A stretch of DNA of 64,000 bases, taken from the NCBI GenBank assembly GCA_033977485.1, contig CM066988.1, forward strand, positions 140,313,359-140,377,358, written 5' to 3'. This document shows, one piece after another, positions 11,217 to 23,855 of this stretch. The first letter of the stretch is position 1. The number at the start of each line of letters is the position of its first letter. A program made the translations under genes and the position numbers. The notes below the pieces were generated by a model, which saw only the letters and a program-made list of their open reading frames with translations, made no database searches and was not told where the DNA came from. This DNA comes from Hydrangea macrophylla. Taxonomy: Eukaryota; Streptophyta; Magnoliopsida; Cornales; Hydrangeaceae.

Positions 11217-11372
11217 TCGCGCGAGCGGGTCGCGCGAGCGAAGGGGAGAACAAATCGCGCGAGCGGATCGCGCGCGCGAAGGGGAAAAACAGGTCGCGCG
11301 AGCGGATCGCGCGCGCGAAGGGGGGGAATGGTCCGCGCGAGCGATCCTCGCGCGAGTGGGTCGCGCGCGCGA
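11217..11372. repeat. CpG-dense TCGCGCGAGC tandem array inside the solo LTR
   Basis: Repeats of TCGCGCGAGC and TCGCGCGCGC alternate with GAAGGGG spacers, making a short, very CpG-rich island in otherwise AT-rich DNA. Open frames in it are Arg/Ala-rich artefacts of the repeat. Confidence 0.9.
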
Positions 11373-12434
11373 GTTCTTGCAGAATGCCATCTTCTTCGTT
11401 TTTCCTCTGTTTTCAATTTCAAAACTGCATTTTACCCATTTTCAGAATCTGTTCGTACTAGGACATGTAATATATGGTTCTCTTCGGTTTTCCGCGTAGA
11501 TTAAGAATACGCGATCAATTTTAACTAATACGGATTATATCTCTAGATATTTGCGATAAAAGTGAGGGTGTCAAAACTTTAAATCAACGGTACGTCGCGA
11601 TACGGACGAATTAACTCGTAGGATTTGAACCGTAGCCTATTGGGACTAAGATCTTCCATTCCCAATTTACAGAATTGATTTTGGTTAACTTTTACAAAAC
11701 TCCACTTTCAAGCTTTCATGGTGTTTATACATATATATGCATATATACAACTATATACACTAAAATTTACATATATATACGTTGAGAGTGAGTTCAATTT
11801 ACTCACCGAGGTGCTAGTACAAAGAAATTGAGATCGAGAATTCCGCCGTAATTTCCGCCGAGAATTCCGTCGTTCCGAAATTACTCCCGCTCTTGGTTTG
11901 ATATATATATATCAATAGATATAACTATGTGTATGTATATAATATATAATCTGTGTGTATGTTATCTCTTGAGAGAGTAAGAGAAAGATTGAGAGAATTA
12001 TGAGAGTTTGAGGGAGATTTAGAGAAATAGAGAGTGAGAGATGAGAGACTGTGAGTGAGAGAGAGAGAAACCAACGTATATATAAACCCAATGTTTTGGG
12101 CTCCAAGCAATGGGTAGAAAATACCCGGTGAGGTTGAGCTCACATGCTCCCTCACCCAAGACGCGGTATAAGGCGCAGATTTAAAACATAAAACTGGTAT
12201 TTTACTGTTGAAAATAAAATGCAGAAAATTATATTAACATAGGAATTAAATTCCCGATTATACGAAAATATAGATATCGATTTTGAAACCATAGAAAATA
12301 TTTTCTATATTTTCAAATATTACGGTTTGGCCCCAGATAATTATTTATAAATAGAAATTAAATCAACTACTCATGGAAATAAAAATGCAATATTTATTTA
12401 TTAATGATAATAAAATACAGGGCGTTACAAAGAT

Positions 12435-13796
12435 ATTCAATGGATTTTTGGCTGCATTTTCAATTAGAGTAATGCTAGAGTCATAAAGAGATGCTTACAA
12501 AAGGATATGGTATCCCATATGGCAAAATTAAGTGTGGTGACTCTTTGAATTAAGTGGTACATTATCAAATGTATTTGTACAACAAATGTGCTTAAAATTT
12601 TATTTTACCACTTAATTGGTTATAATCACAATCTAAATTTGTTTAGCTAACTTCCTATCTTTCTTGTGGAACTTAAACAATGATAAAAATTCTACGAATT
12701 ATTGCTAATAAAGATAACAATAATAACTTTTCATAAAGAAAAATACTTAATTAAGTTTTACATTCAATAATTGTGTTGCTAAACGCATGGGTAAAATGGG
12801 AATGGAATATGACACATGTCAGCATGGTAGTGGTGGATAAGCAAGAGTGAGAAAAATGCACTCTATGTTAAATGGGTAACCAAATATTAAAGTAGTTGAA
12901 ATTGAATCCTAAATTTTTTTGAATGTATATCTTACCTAGAATAGGTTCGTAGAAGTTACCTATATTATTGTTGGTATAAAATAAACAAAATCGTGAGTGA
13001 CTCATCATAGAGCTCCAAACAAGAAAAAAGAAAAGAAGAAGAAGAAGAAAACAAATCAAGATTCTTTAAAAAGAGTTATGTAATACTAAGAATTGATATC
13101 AGGAGTTGATGGGTATAGTTTTATGTCTGTGAAATTACTTCAGTACCCTTAATGCAAACTGAATCCAATAACTGTAAATAGAAGTCCCGTCATGAGAAGG
13201 GGACTGATGTTACTATAACTAATAGTTTTTTTGTTTTCATTTTGACCATTAAGGTATTGAAAATATTACATTAATAGTAATGAGAATGAAATTTATAAGT
13301 AAGTTGAATGAATGAATAGAAGAGTAAGGAATAATAATTACCTTCAATGCAAAGCTTGAAAGTGCACACTTGTGTACAGATCAATCGTGTTTAGTTCATC
13401 ATAGCACATTATTAAGAGAACACGAAGAGTAGACTGTTTTGTGAATCTTAATTAAAGTGTAAAAAAATGTCCAAGGCTATGGAGAACTTGGGAAGTGGAG
13501 ACGTATAATAGAAATTAGATAATACCAGTAGGTTCTTTAATACTATCATTAGTCTTCTAGTCCAAAAAAAAAAAAAAAGGAGAGAGAGAGAGAGAGAGAG
13601 AGAACTAAAATAATGTCTTAACAAATAGGGCCAAAAGTAAACCTGGGACTGATTGGCTTGTGAATTCATGTTATTCTTCTACACGATTAATTTCTAGTAC
13701 ACAACTCCTTTATTTATTCCTACTACTTGATTTCCTTATTTATCCTAATTTAGATTGGACTTTGTTTCATCCAATGATCCAATACTCAATTAATCC
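12435..13796. other. AT-rich spacer
   Basis: No gene was recognised. It contains a (GA)n tract at about 13577-13602. Confidence 0.45.
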
Positions 13797-13804
13797 ATTC
13801 TGGT

Positions 13805-13996
13805 TAGGGGTGTTCAAAAATCGAACCAAACCGAAAAACCGAACCGAACCGAACCGATCGATTCGGTCGATTTTAATTTAATTTGTGCAGTGTAAAGCCG
13901 AAACCGAACCGAAAATTTACACACTCCGAACCGAACCGAACCGAAACCGATCGATTTTATCAAAAACCACACCGAACCGAACCGTTTACACCCCTA
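13805..13996. mobile_element. hAT-type MITE, 192 bp
   Basis: Ends are TAGGGGTGT and the reverse complement of ACACCCCTA. The exact 8-bp duplication ATTCTGGT flanks it at 13797-13804 and 13997-14004. The interior is made of CCGAACCGAACC-type repeats around GATCGATT. There is no coding capacity. Confidence 0.9.
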
Positions 13997-14004
13997 ATTC
14001 TGGT

Positions 14005-14536
14005 CCACTTTAATCAAAGAAGCAAAAAATTGTTACACAATTACTCAAGGAACATACTTGGGTAAAGTTCGTTAGGTGTGGTTTGTTAGGTTCCCTCTCA
14101 CAACAGTGGGTCTAGGGATTAAAAAAAATAATGTTTAAAATTATTTTATTTATTTATTTTCTAGTTAATTAGGGTCTCACAATTGTGAGAGGAATCTAAC
14201 AAACCATGTACAGCTAAGGAACTTTGCCCAAATGTATTCAATTACTAAAATTCTTCTATTAATTAGTTATTGATTAAATGTGAGCTTTTAGATAGATTAG
14301 CTCTCAAATATTTGTATTAATTGGAGGCTGAATGCAAAATTTATAATTGAAAGGTAAAATTTTTAAACATCGCGAGTATAAAAAGAATCATATACTACTA
14401 AGAAATTGGTAATATGAATTTAGTTAAGAGTCCTAAAATTCTTCATAGACATATATTATAACTCTTTAAGAGATATATATGTTACTAATCCATTATTCAC
14501 GTAACCCACCGTGGAGTCCAAAAAAAAAAAAAAAGA
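14005..14536. other. AT-rich spacer
   Basis: No gene or repeat terminus was recognised. Confidence 0.4.
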
Positions 14537-15100
14537 GGGGTTATTACACTAAAACCCCTTCAACTATGACAATTTTCAATTGCACTTAACTATAAAACTC
14601 AACAAATTGACCCTATCAACTATTTTAACTTTTCACTAACATCCCTTCTGTTAGGTTGTAGTTAAAAAATTGATTACTTTTGTATCGTGTTACCAATATA
14701 AAAGTATTAACAACATAACATTTTTGTCTCTTCTTTGAGTCGTTGAAATTTTAAGAACAAAATTGCCTAAAATTTGGTGTACAACACAGGGCAATTATTA
14801 TGCAACAAAAGATATTTTTGTCATAAAATTTCCAATGGCTCCAAGGGGGGACAAATAGATATCATGTTGCTAATAGTTTGTATCATATGTTGCTCACATG
14901 ATAATAAAAAAATAAAATATAAATTAAAAAAAAAAAAGAAGAAGAAAAAAAAAAGCGTTCTTTTTTGGGACAGAATTCTAATGGAAGGGGTTTTAGAGAA
15001 AAATGCAATAGTTGAGGGGAGTTAGTTTGTCAAGTTTTATAGTTTAGGGGCGTATTTAAAAAAGAGTCATATTTGAACTAAAGTGTGATTGACTTTTTTT
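14537..15100. mobile_element. Degenerate element with long terminal inverted repeats
   Basis: The left arm (TTACACTAAAACCCC ... CTATAAAACTCAACAAATTG) pairs imperfectly with the right arm (CTATAAAACTTGACAAACT on the minus strand, then CACACTTTAG). The style matches the Mutator-like MITEs at 25328 and 39590 (homopolymer-rich, 'ACACTTTA' ends), but the arms have diverged and I could not fix a target duplication. Confidence 0.45.
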
Positions 15101-15264
15101 CTTTTCTTTTTTTATTTTTATTTTTTATTTGTAAATTCCGATGGGAACTTGAGTTGTTTGGAAGGAGTTGTAATACACAAAAGGATTAATGTCGAATACC
15201 ATTAATATTAAGGAGTTGCAAAATTGTAAGGATTGTATATAACATAATATATCCAAAGTAAAAA

Positions 15265-15950
15265 AAAATGGTATACTAAAGTTGTTAAAACTCTAAGAAA
15301 ATTACTTAAGTGAAAGTGCACCGAATGATAAAAGTGTAAACCACTTATGGGCATCGGTAATTATCAGTTGCTTTATATCTAAAATACTAAAACCATCCCA
15401 CAAATGAATTTACCAAAATAACCACTACGATCTAGATTTGTAATATTTGTTGATCTATCTCTGCACATAAACATACACATAACAAACAAATATACATACG
15501 CATATAATATATACAAAAAGAGGTTATCAAAAAAAAAAAAAAGTCCAAGAAAAAGAAAAAAAAAAAACAATGGATTTAGTTTATTCTAGAGTCCAACAAA
15601 AAGAAAGTTGATCTATGAGGCACATAAACATACACATAATATACAAATATGCATACGTACATAATATATATATATATACAAAAAGAGGTTTAAAAAAAAA
15701 AAAAGAATTCAACAAAACGAAAAAAAAAAAAAAAAACCCCAATCGATTTAGTTTATTCTAGAGTCCAAAAAGAAAAAACCAACCAAACACATAGATGTTG
15801 TTATTAAGTTGTAGGACTCTTATGGCATGGATACACTACAAATAAAAAAGTGGTATACTAAACTTTTAAAACTCTAAATTCTAAGGAAAATAGTTAAGTA
15901 AAAGTGCACCGATTGATAAAAGTGTAAAACACTTATGCACATTGGTACAT
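15265..15950. repeat. Local direct duplication with two nested repeat pairs
   Basis: An outer pair near 15268-15350 and 15853-15945 shares AAAGTGCACCGA.TGATAAAAG. An inner pair near 15467-15600 and 15620-15770 shares ACATAAACATACACATAA and TTTAGTTTATTCTAGAGTCC. Poly-A tracts differ between the copies. Confidence 0.65.
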
Positions 15951-15959
15951 TTATATATA

Positions 15960-16016
15960 TTATAGATATAGATATAGATATAGATATAGATATAGATATA
16001 GATATAGATTATAGAT
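15960..16016. repeat. (GATATA)n microsatellite
   Basis: About eight perfect six-base units, TAGATA in register. Confidence 0.9.
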
Positions 16017-16316
16017 AAATATATTTGAGAATTATTTTTTAGCAAGTTGAACGCAATAAAATATGGGCAAAGTAAGAGGAAGGGTGTCAAACTTAAGTTC
16101 AAAGGTTAGACAGTCTCACAATTCAATTAACATGTTTAACCCATACATTGAAAAATATGCATTCGACGGTATAAGCAACAAGGTGATCGTGCAATGACTT
16201 CAAAATATAAAAAATCACCAAAGGCAATTGTCCAAAGATGTTATTGAGTTAGTATAGTGTGTTTTTTAGATTGAACTACTGACATTAAAGTACTCACATA
16301 TGTTATATTTTACAAT

Positions 16317-16500
16317 AATGATACATCCACATCTCCAATCACACCACCTCTAATCACATATTATGCTTTAAATGCATGTATCCTGTGCTGTTTGATTTTT
16401 TTTTATATACTTTTTTGTATATCAAATACACAGCACATGGTACATGCATTTAAAGCAAGGATATGACTGAAGGTGTGATAAAAGATGTGGGTGTATCATT
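16317..16500. mobile_element. Foldback MITE, 184 bp
   Basis: The left half (AATGATACATCCACATCT...) is almost the reverse complement of the right half (...AGATGTGGGTGTATCATT), with the turn near a poly-T tract around 16400. There is no coding capacity. No clear target duplication was found, so the superfamily is open. Confidence 0.7.
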
Positions 16501-16685
16501 GTTGTTTATTTTATATGCAATTTTAAATTTTACATGAGGTTTAAGGCATGTGACTGACACACCCAAAAAAAATAATTGCTACTCCAGTTACTGTATGTGT
16601 CCGTTTATGTATGTGCATCACAATTTTGATGGGATTTTAGCAGGGCCTGAATATGCAAATTATATAGCTAGATCAATAATATTGT

Positions 16686-16866
16686 TACACACACTCTGAA
16701 AAACATGCCAAAATGTACAACCTTGTTTAAAAAGATTGGATCTTGTGCTTAAAAGTCTGCACACACAAAAATGGGTGTTTTGTGTGTGTGCAGGTTTTTC
16801 AGCACAAGGTCCAACATTTTTAAGCAAGGTTGTGCATTTTGGTGTGCTTTTCAGAGTATGTTTAGC
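16686..16866. mobile_element. Foldback MITE with ~80-bp arms
   Basis: The left arm from ACACACTCTGAAAAACATG pairs with the right arm ending TTTTCAGAGTATGT; the turn is a short AAAATGGGTGTTTT stretch. The arms are about 85% complementary by eye. The open frame overlapping it is not a gene. Confidence 0.7.
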
Positions 16867-16869
16867 ATT

Positions 16870-19345
16870 ATATACTGACACATATACACGCATGTAGGCC
16901 TCATAAACATGTGGCATGGAGTACAAGTCATCTTTAATTTGCCAAAGAGATATCCAACCAAGCATGACAATGAAACATTTGCTTTGCATTTTTGGTTCCT
17001 GAAGAGGTGGACATAAAAGAACACATTAATTCCCTCACATTAACATTCATAGATTAATCCTCATGTGATATGTTTGATCACCACATGAGAACCTCAGACC
17101 ATGCATAAACCATGCATTTATGACAAAATAGTTGAGATAACCAACAAAATTTTCATTGCAACTCAATTTTACTTAATTTAGGACAAACATTGGTTAATCT
17201 AATCTCACAATATTGACATATTGTTGAAATAGTTATCTAAAGATTTTGTAATTTATCTTCCTGCAGGAGTTTACTCCTTTGGTCCTGTATATAAATTTCC
17301 TCCTTTTTATGCAAAATTTGCTTGCCAAAAAAAGTAACTATTGTTTCGACAAATTAAAGTCGTTTCTAGTTTGGCGATAAAATGGATAAATCACCCAGTT
17401 TGAAAATAAAAAAGATGATACTCACATAATTCGTAAGAGTTGTTTTTGAAAAAGAAAATTTAATATATAATAAGATTCTAATTGTAGATTTTGTAGAACT
17501 AGGATCTCACAAAATAGTAGTACTAACTACTATCATAAAATGGTAAAATTAAAAGATAGTCTTTGTTCAAATTTTGTCCTAATTCTCTTATTAGGTTCAA
17601 TAATTCACGAATTTCTTGATCAACTCGTAATTGGCATTAATTAACAAGTTAAAACAATTGGTATAGAAATATCACCCTTGTCTAGACTGATGATTATGAC
17701 AGCTTCAGCTGCTTATATAATACTCCGTACTTTAAATGTCTCCAATAAAAAGAAGAACATGTTTTAAATGTCAACATAACAACAATTTATTTTATCTATT
17801 TTACTTATTTGACAATTTTACTTATTTCATATATATTTTTTTTTTTATTTAGGAGTTTATCAAAGTTTCATAATTTTTTCCAGAATTTGTGGACATGCAC
17901 AATTCAAAATTTTCAAATTCAATTTAGGTTGGAACATATACCAATCATGCCAAAAAAGCACAAACGATGATTGAAGAGACGTAAAGCTTTTCATATTTTC
18001 TTAAACATATCTTTGACATTTTTCATATGATCTCTTAGAAGGGTAAAAGAAAAGCCAACTCACTTGGTGTTTGCGTAGTGACTCTCCATTCAACCTTTAT
18101 AATTAACAAATCTTTGCATTCAAATTTTGGTAACTATTGGTTTATAATTCAAGTTACGGAACAATAACCCAAAAAAAGTCGTAGAAAAATTAGTCATTAG
18201 TATTAGTTTCTAGAAAAAACAAAAACAATTAGATACTATATGAACAAACAACTTTTTGTCAAGAGGTTATATAACACTTGTGGTCAGACAAGTACAACAC
18301 CTTACTAGTGGCTTTAATACAATACAATAAATGCAAGAATGCAACTTTTGGAGCTGTATTAGAAAGTTTGAACGTTGAAGCTAAATTCAAATACTTTATA
18401 TGCTGAAAATTTGATTATTAACAAATATATATATATATATATATATATCCTGGAAAAAAGTGAACAATATCATAATTGGCGATATATACAACATCATGGT
18501 TCCGACTATTTTTAAAATTGTCTTCCTTTAAGATTTTCAAACAAACATGCTCTTATGCATTTAAAAGTCTTTAAAAAGGTAGGTTATTGATAATGGTATC
18601 GGAGCAAAGAACAAGCAATATTTTTATAGTCAGAAGTTGATAGTCAGACATGTGTGAACACCAGTGCTAGCTCTTATCACAATAAATGCAAGAATGCAAC
18701 TTTTGGAGCTGTGTTAGTAACCTTTTGAAAAAAAGGGTACATAGAATCTGATTAAGTGGAGGTATGGTTCACATTGATTAACTCAAGAAGAAGAAGAAGA
18801 AGAAGAGGTTTGCTATATGACTTGTAGATGGGTCGACCAAGAAAAATAAGCATAAACGAGAAATCAATGTTTCATGGAAGACATTGGCATTTTTTTTAGT
18901 TATGAATGCTAGGGACCTTCTCCTATGCGGGTACGGTGGTTTGCGCGCAGGAGAGAGAGTGAGTGACAATTTTTTTTGGAAAACTATGGTGATTTTACAT
19001 AGTAATTTTGTTAGTTATAATTTTTTGTCACGGTGGTTACACTTTTTTCTTATGGTGGTTACAAAACCATATTTCTTACAATTTTTTTCTCAAGTTAGAA
19101 TTTTTCTTATTAAGTTACAATTTTTTGTTATCAAATTACAATATTTATCAGCAGAGTGACAAATGGCAACACCACAACCTTGCATTTCACTCTGATCTCT
19201 CATACAGGCATGGTGCGAGCACCACAGAATTTCCCGATTGCTAGATTTTAATTGCAGTATGAAAATGGAAGTATCGTCAAACAGGAGTGTGCTCATTTAA
19301 AAGGACGGCCTTTAATCTCGGTATTCAGTAATACTGATAGTGACC
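16870..19345. other. AT-rich spacer
   Basis: No gene was recognised. The sequence AATAAATGCAAGAATGCAAC and the 17 bases after it occur twice, near 18325-18362 and 18681-18717. (AT)n lies at 18427-18448. Confidence 0.45.
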
Positions 19346-19363
19346 ACCCAAGAGCTCGAGCTT

Positions 19364-19364
<1 letters not shown>

Positions 19365-19457
<93 letters not shown>

Positions 19458-19459
19458 TA
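19365..19459. repeat. Compound (CT)n(TA)n(CA)n microsatellite
   Basis: About 48 bp of CT, then about 25 bp of TA, then about 18 bp of CA, directly beside the Stowaway-like element that starts at 19466. Confidence 0.95.
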
Positions 19460-19465
19460 CATATA

Positions 19466-20011
19466 CTCCTTCCATTCCAAAATAAGGGTGTGTTTGATAA
19501 CCCAATTAATTGCTGAAAATGAAAAGTTTCAGCACTTATTGTTTTTCAGTGCGTTTGATAACGTACCACTTAATTGAAAAAATAAAACTCACTGAAAACT
19601 TTAAATGAAAATTTTCTACTAAAAACTATCACTGAATGCAATCTATATCATTAATTGAAACATAGTTTTCAGTATTGCAAATTCAATCACTTAAATTTTC
19701 AGTATTTAAAATTCAGCACTTAATTTTCAATTTTATCAAACGCACCCGTGTCCACCTTTCCTTTTTGAATGTTCCAAAATAAGTGTCTACTTTGAAAGTC
19801 AACTACAATTTTTTTTTTATAAACTACCCATAATACTCTCACAATAAAGATAAGAATCATTTCCTACGAGAGTGGGAAAAGAGAAATTGAGTAAGAAAGG
19901 CAATATCACATCAAGGGTAAAATGGATAAGTGAAAAAATGAGAACAAAAAAAAAAAATATATACTTAAATGAGCAAATTAGTAGTGGACACTTATTTTGG
20001 AACGAATGGAG
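19466..20011. mobile_element. Stowaway-like (Tc1/mariner) MITE carrying a nested element
   Basis: The left end CTCCTTCCATTCCAAAATAAG pairs with the right end CTTATTTTGGAACGAATGGAG. TA flanks both ends (19464-19465 and 20012-20013). The left arm is interrupted by a second MITE at 19486-19747. Confidence 0.75.
19486..19747. mobile_element. MITE with GGGTGTGTTTGATAA ends, nested
   Basis: Ends GGGTGTGTTTGATAA and TTATCAAACGCACCC are inverted. It is a close relative of the copy at 31839-32120, sharing internal segments such as TTTTCAGTGCGTTTGATAAC and CACTTAATTTTCA. It splits the CCAAAATAAG/TGTCC sequence of the surrounding Stowaway-like element. Confidence 0.8.
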
Positions 20012-20013
20012 TA

Positions 20014-20500
20014 TATATATATATATATCGGAAATGTTAACATGTGCACTAAGGGCACATGTTAAGGAGCTTAAAGTAGTAAAAAATACATTGGGAATCC
20101 ACTGACGAAAAAGGGGGGTGTGTGTGTCCATACATGTTTTTTCAAAGGTTTTGATGTGTTAGTGTGTGTGCATGTATACATGTTTTTTCAAAGTTTTTGT
20201 CCTGTAGGTCTACCAGTTTATTTTAACAATGATTTTTAGTAAGAATAATGCAATGATTCTAAATTTGAATCTCAAATGCTTTGCCAGTTGTAGTATTAGT
20301 GCATGCAGTGATATGTGCTGCCACTTACCACTGCCACAGCATGAGGTATAACCATCGAAGCATTTGGCAACCAAAATTGGGACTTGGGAAGCATAGCACT
20401 ACTCTCTTAGTGATGGCAGATGACAAAAAATGACTAGTTTTCCATGTCTTATTACTGGGCTCCAAGTAAAATAGAATAATGAATCAAATGGCCATAGAAG
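20014..20500. other. Spacer downstream of HCF101
   Basis: No gene was recognised. It includes two copies of CATACATGTTTTTTCAAAG-like sequence near 20130-20200. Confidence 0.4.
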
Positions 20501-20779
20501 ACAAAAGGTACTCAGAGTCAGAAAGATGGTTTTAAACATTGCATGGTTGTATAAAGCTTATCAGTGTATCACTATTTGAATGCTACACTACATAATTATC
20601 AAGAATCAATACCAAAAAAAAAAAAATTACAAAAAAAAATAATAAAAATAGAAGAAGAAGAAGAAGAGAACAGTACAGGTGGAGTTTTCAGTGCTTCAGC
20701 CTTCACTACTTTGGTTTCCTCATTTTTATGCAAGAGAACTTCTCACTATCTCCTCTCAAATCCAGCTTCCAATTGAACC

Positions 20780-23751
20780 TTATGCCTGTAATAGAACCAA
20801 GTGCAATTAGAACTGTCATATTTTTCTTTTCTTTTTTTTATCAGGAGCATACATTTATGAAAATGTTGTACTTGATCACTTGAATATAGCAGCTGCTCTC
20901 ATTTCACATCCCACCCCAACCAAAAAAAAAAAAAAAACAATTCCACGAATGCGAGCATCACATAATTCTTCTGGCAACTTTCTGAATTCTAACAAAAAAT
21001 AAATGGGATTTTTTTGGGGTGGTTTCAAAATGTGGTTTGTTTCTAGGGGGGCATATAAATAAAAAGTCTTTCTTGGATTGCTAGAGTATAGAAGTAGACT
21101 CTCATTTTCAGAAGGAAAATCTTAACATTAAAAGGCTTGTACTTTAAAAAAAAAATATTTTGGAGAAATGTGCAAGTACAAGCCTTTTGAAGCTTGTTAA
21201 CAAAGAGAACCCTTTTCAGAATCTATCCTCTCCTTACATTAACACTTCTTCATTGTCTTGGAATTTCAAAAATTCTTCGAATATTAGTACAAAATTGGGT
21301 TTTCACCTGGACTGGAGTTGGTCGAGGAACATCAACTAATCGCTCCATTGTTTGCAGCTGATCGTAAGGGGCAATCTGCACCATAAATGAAATAAATAAA
21401 AACAATAACAAGCATAGGAGAATATATGAAACATAGTGCTAAGAAGTTTTAAGTTCTCAATTTATAAGCTATGCCTGTAGGATTGAAGCTTGTTCTGATT
21501 TCTCTTTTGTCTAATTGACAAGAGTTTGCATGGGTATGTTACTATGTTGTGTATGGTTCATTGATGTTTTCTTTTCCTCATATTATGCTGATTGGAATAA
21601 GATTTAAGGATAATGCAGATGAGGCAAAATAGCTTCATTTCTATGTATTGAAAGCCAAAAAAAAAAAAGGATCATTTCTCTAGTGCATAAAGATCTCATT
21701 GCCTAAAACACAACCAAAATCATTTTATGAAATAAGAATTCTTCCAGAGATCAAAAAAGAAGTATTGGTCCTATCCCATTCTCTAATTGTAGCGTTATTT
21801 GACTTATCCAATGCCCCATCTCAATTTTCTGCATTGGTCCTTCACTGTGTTCTAATTGCAAACAAGTACAGATTATGTACAACAACTTAATGTGTCTGCA
21901 TTTTGGTCATAGGACTTGGGTTTGTCATGAATCTGCTGAATCTCAATGCCTACGAGTTTCTCCTGAAAAAAGTATACTTATAGAATATACAATGAATTGG
22001 GGATCTAAAAATGTCAAGAACCTGGCTAAATCCATCTGGCCATGTTATAGATACGGCATAGTTTCCCATTGGCCGAATGTCCTCCGGTTGAATATCTTCT
22101 GGAACATCAGTATACTGCAGCCTCTGCTCGCCAGTCCATTCGTCCTGTTCCAACCCAAAAATTAAGAAAATACCCAAACATGACTTAAGCTAGAAATAAG
22201 TGAATCCAAGACGTAGAAGATTCTGAATTCAGAATGACAAAAACTGAATCCAAAGACTATAATGAACTTGTCAAGCGTCTTTTTTCTTTATAGACAGTAA
22301 ACATTTTGCTGCTTTTGGACAACTTTTTCTTTCGAAAAGTATTGGAACACATGCCTTTGATTCCTATATAGCCTGGGAATTCAGCTGTCCAATTGCATTC
22401 TTATTCTAGGATTCCGTGCTTATAAAGAAAACAGTGATTCCATATAATATTTTGTGAATGAAAATATATAAATTTAGATTATATGAATCAAATCATTAAG
22501 AAAAAGATACTGGTTGAAAAGATTCCCAACATACCACACTTTGGGCAGAGCGGTCATTTCGTCTCACAGTTGCGGGATGAAGAAGAAACTCTTCCTTTGA
22601 ATCAGGTACCTTCACCCTAATTGCCTTAAAGGATTTATCATAGGTGACCGCGGTTGAAACTGAGAGAAATAGAACATAATTAATCAAAATATTCAAAATC
22701 TGTTAAATTGTAGTAAAACCATCAGCCATGATAAATTCTACAACCAAATAGAATAATTCATTCTGACGTACAATGGCAGTTCGATAGGAAATGTCTATTC
22801 ATATTAGGACTAAGGATCTGTTTTGTTTGCAGATTTGGTGAGGAAAGGAAAGGAACACGTTTCTTTGTTTATATAAAAAGGAAAAGTTGAAGGAAAAGAA
22901 AGCATGTTGAGAAATAGATTAGAAGTTAAAACTATTGAGTCACTTTTCTCCCTTTTTTCTCAAGCTAAAATTACGTTCTGAAAGTCTTAATTTTAAAGTT
23001 ATACAAGCATGGAGGAAAAAACAAGGGAATAGTTTTTCTTCTTGTTCCTTCCCTTTCTATTTTCCTTCTCTAAATCTACAAACCAAACGGAGCCTAATTC
23101 TCTCACATTTCGTTTGAAATTCAAAATTTTCAAGATTTTAAGTTTCTTTGTGAGCATCCTGAGGAATGTTACAACTTACAACAACAACAAAGGGCAAAAA
23201 AAACATGCTCGCACTTTCTCTTGATAGAAATCGAAACAAGTGTTATATTTGCATAAAGAGAGGTAGATAGTATATTTGGTTCATTATTTTTGCTTAGATA
23301 GCTAAAAATAGACTAAGATACCTTGTTGGCGTATCTTGGCACACTGTTGTACTACACAAACTCCAAGGTTTTGGAATATTCTGGAAACTTCACCTAGTGG
23401 ATCAGCCACTACTTCAGGCATGCCACTATCTCCAGAAGCAGAAAGCTGCCACAGTGAAATAATCCAAACACTAAATTTTGATTCTTTTGCATTGTTCATG
23501 TTTTTAGCATTCCAATTGGACAGGCTTGTTTATGTTATAAACTTCACTACACTCTTACAGTTGGCCTGATTGGAAGATCAAACAGATGGGGTATTCCGAA
23601 CTGCTGGACAACCTGCATATATACCAGCCAAAATATTAGGAAAGTAAATCTATATGTGTATGCATGCAGATAGCACTCTGTTACTTTAAATCAAGGTTTC
23701 TTCTATTGGGGTGTATACATTTATTTAATCAATCTCATATTCAAAATTGTA

Positions 23752-23798
<47 letters not shown>

Positions 23799-23817
23799 AG
23801 AGAGAGAGAGACAGAGA

Positions 23818-23855
<38 letters not shown>

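Larger units (their letters stand above)
9902..12429 (-). mobile_element. Solo LTR, gypsy-like, 2528 bp, with 5-bp target duplication AAGAT
   Basis: Read on the minus strand it begins TGTAACGCCC and ends GGGGCGTGACA. AAGAT flanks both sides exactly (9897-9901 and 12430-12434), as expected for an LTR-retrotransposon integration. No internal coding region remains, so it is a solo LTR left by recombination between the two LTRs. A TATA-like TTTATATATA lies on the minus strand near 12080, about 340 bp from the LTR start. The long remainder carries two internal arrays (10555-10935 and 11217-11372). The terminal sequence resembles that of the gypsy LTR at 6918, which suggests the same lineage but not the same family. 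Confidence 0.88.

Noticed and set aside
11132..11461. Arg/Ala-rich open frames on both strands
   Set aside because: They are produced by the TCGCGCGAGC repeat in the solo LTR and have no domain.
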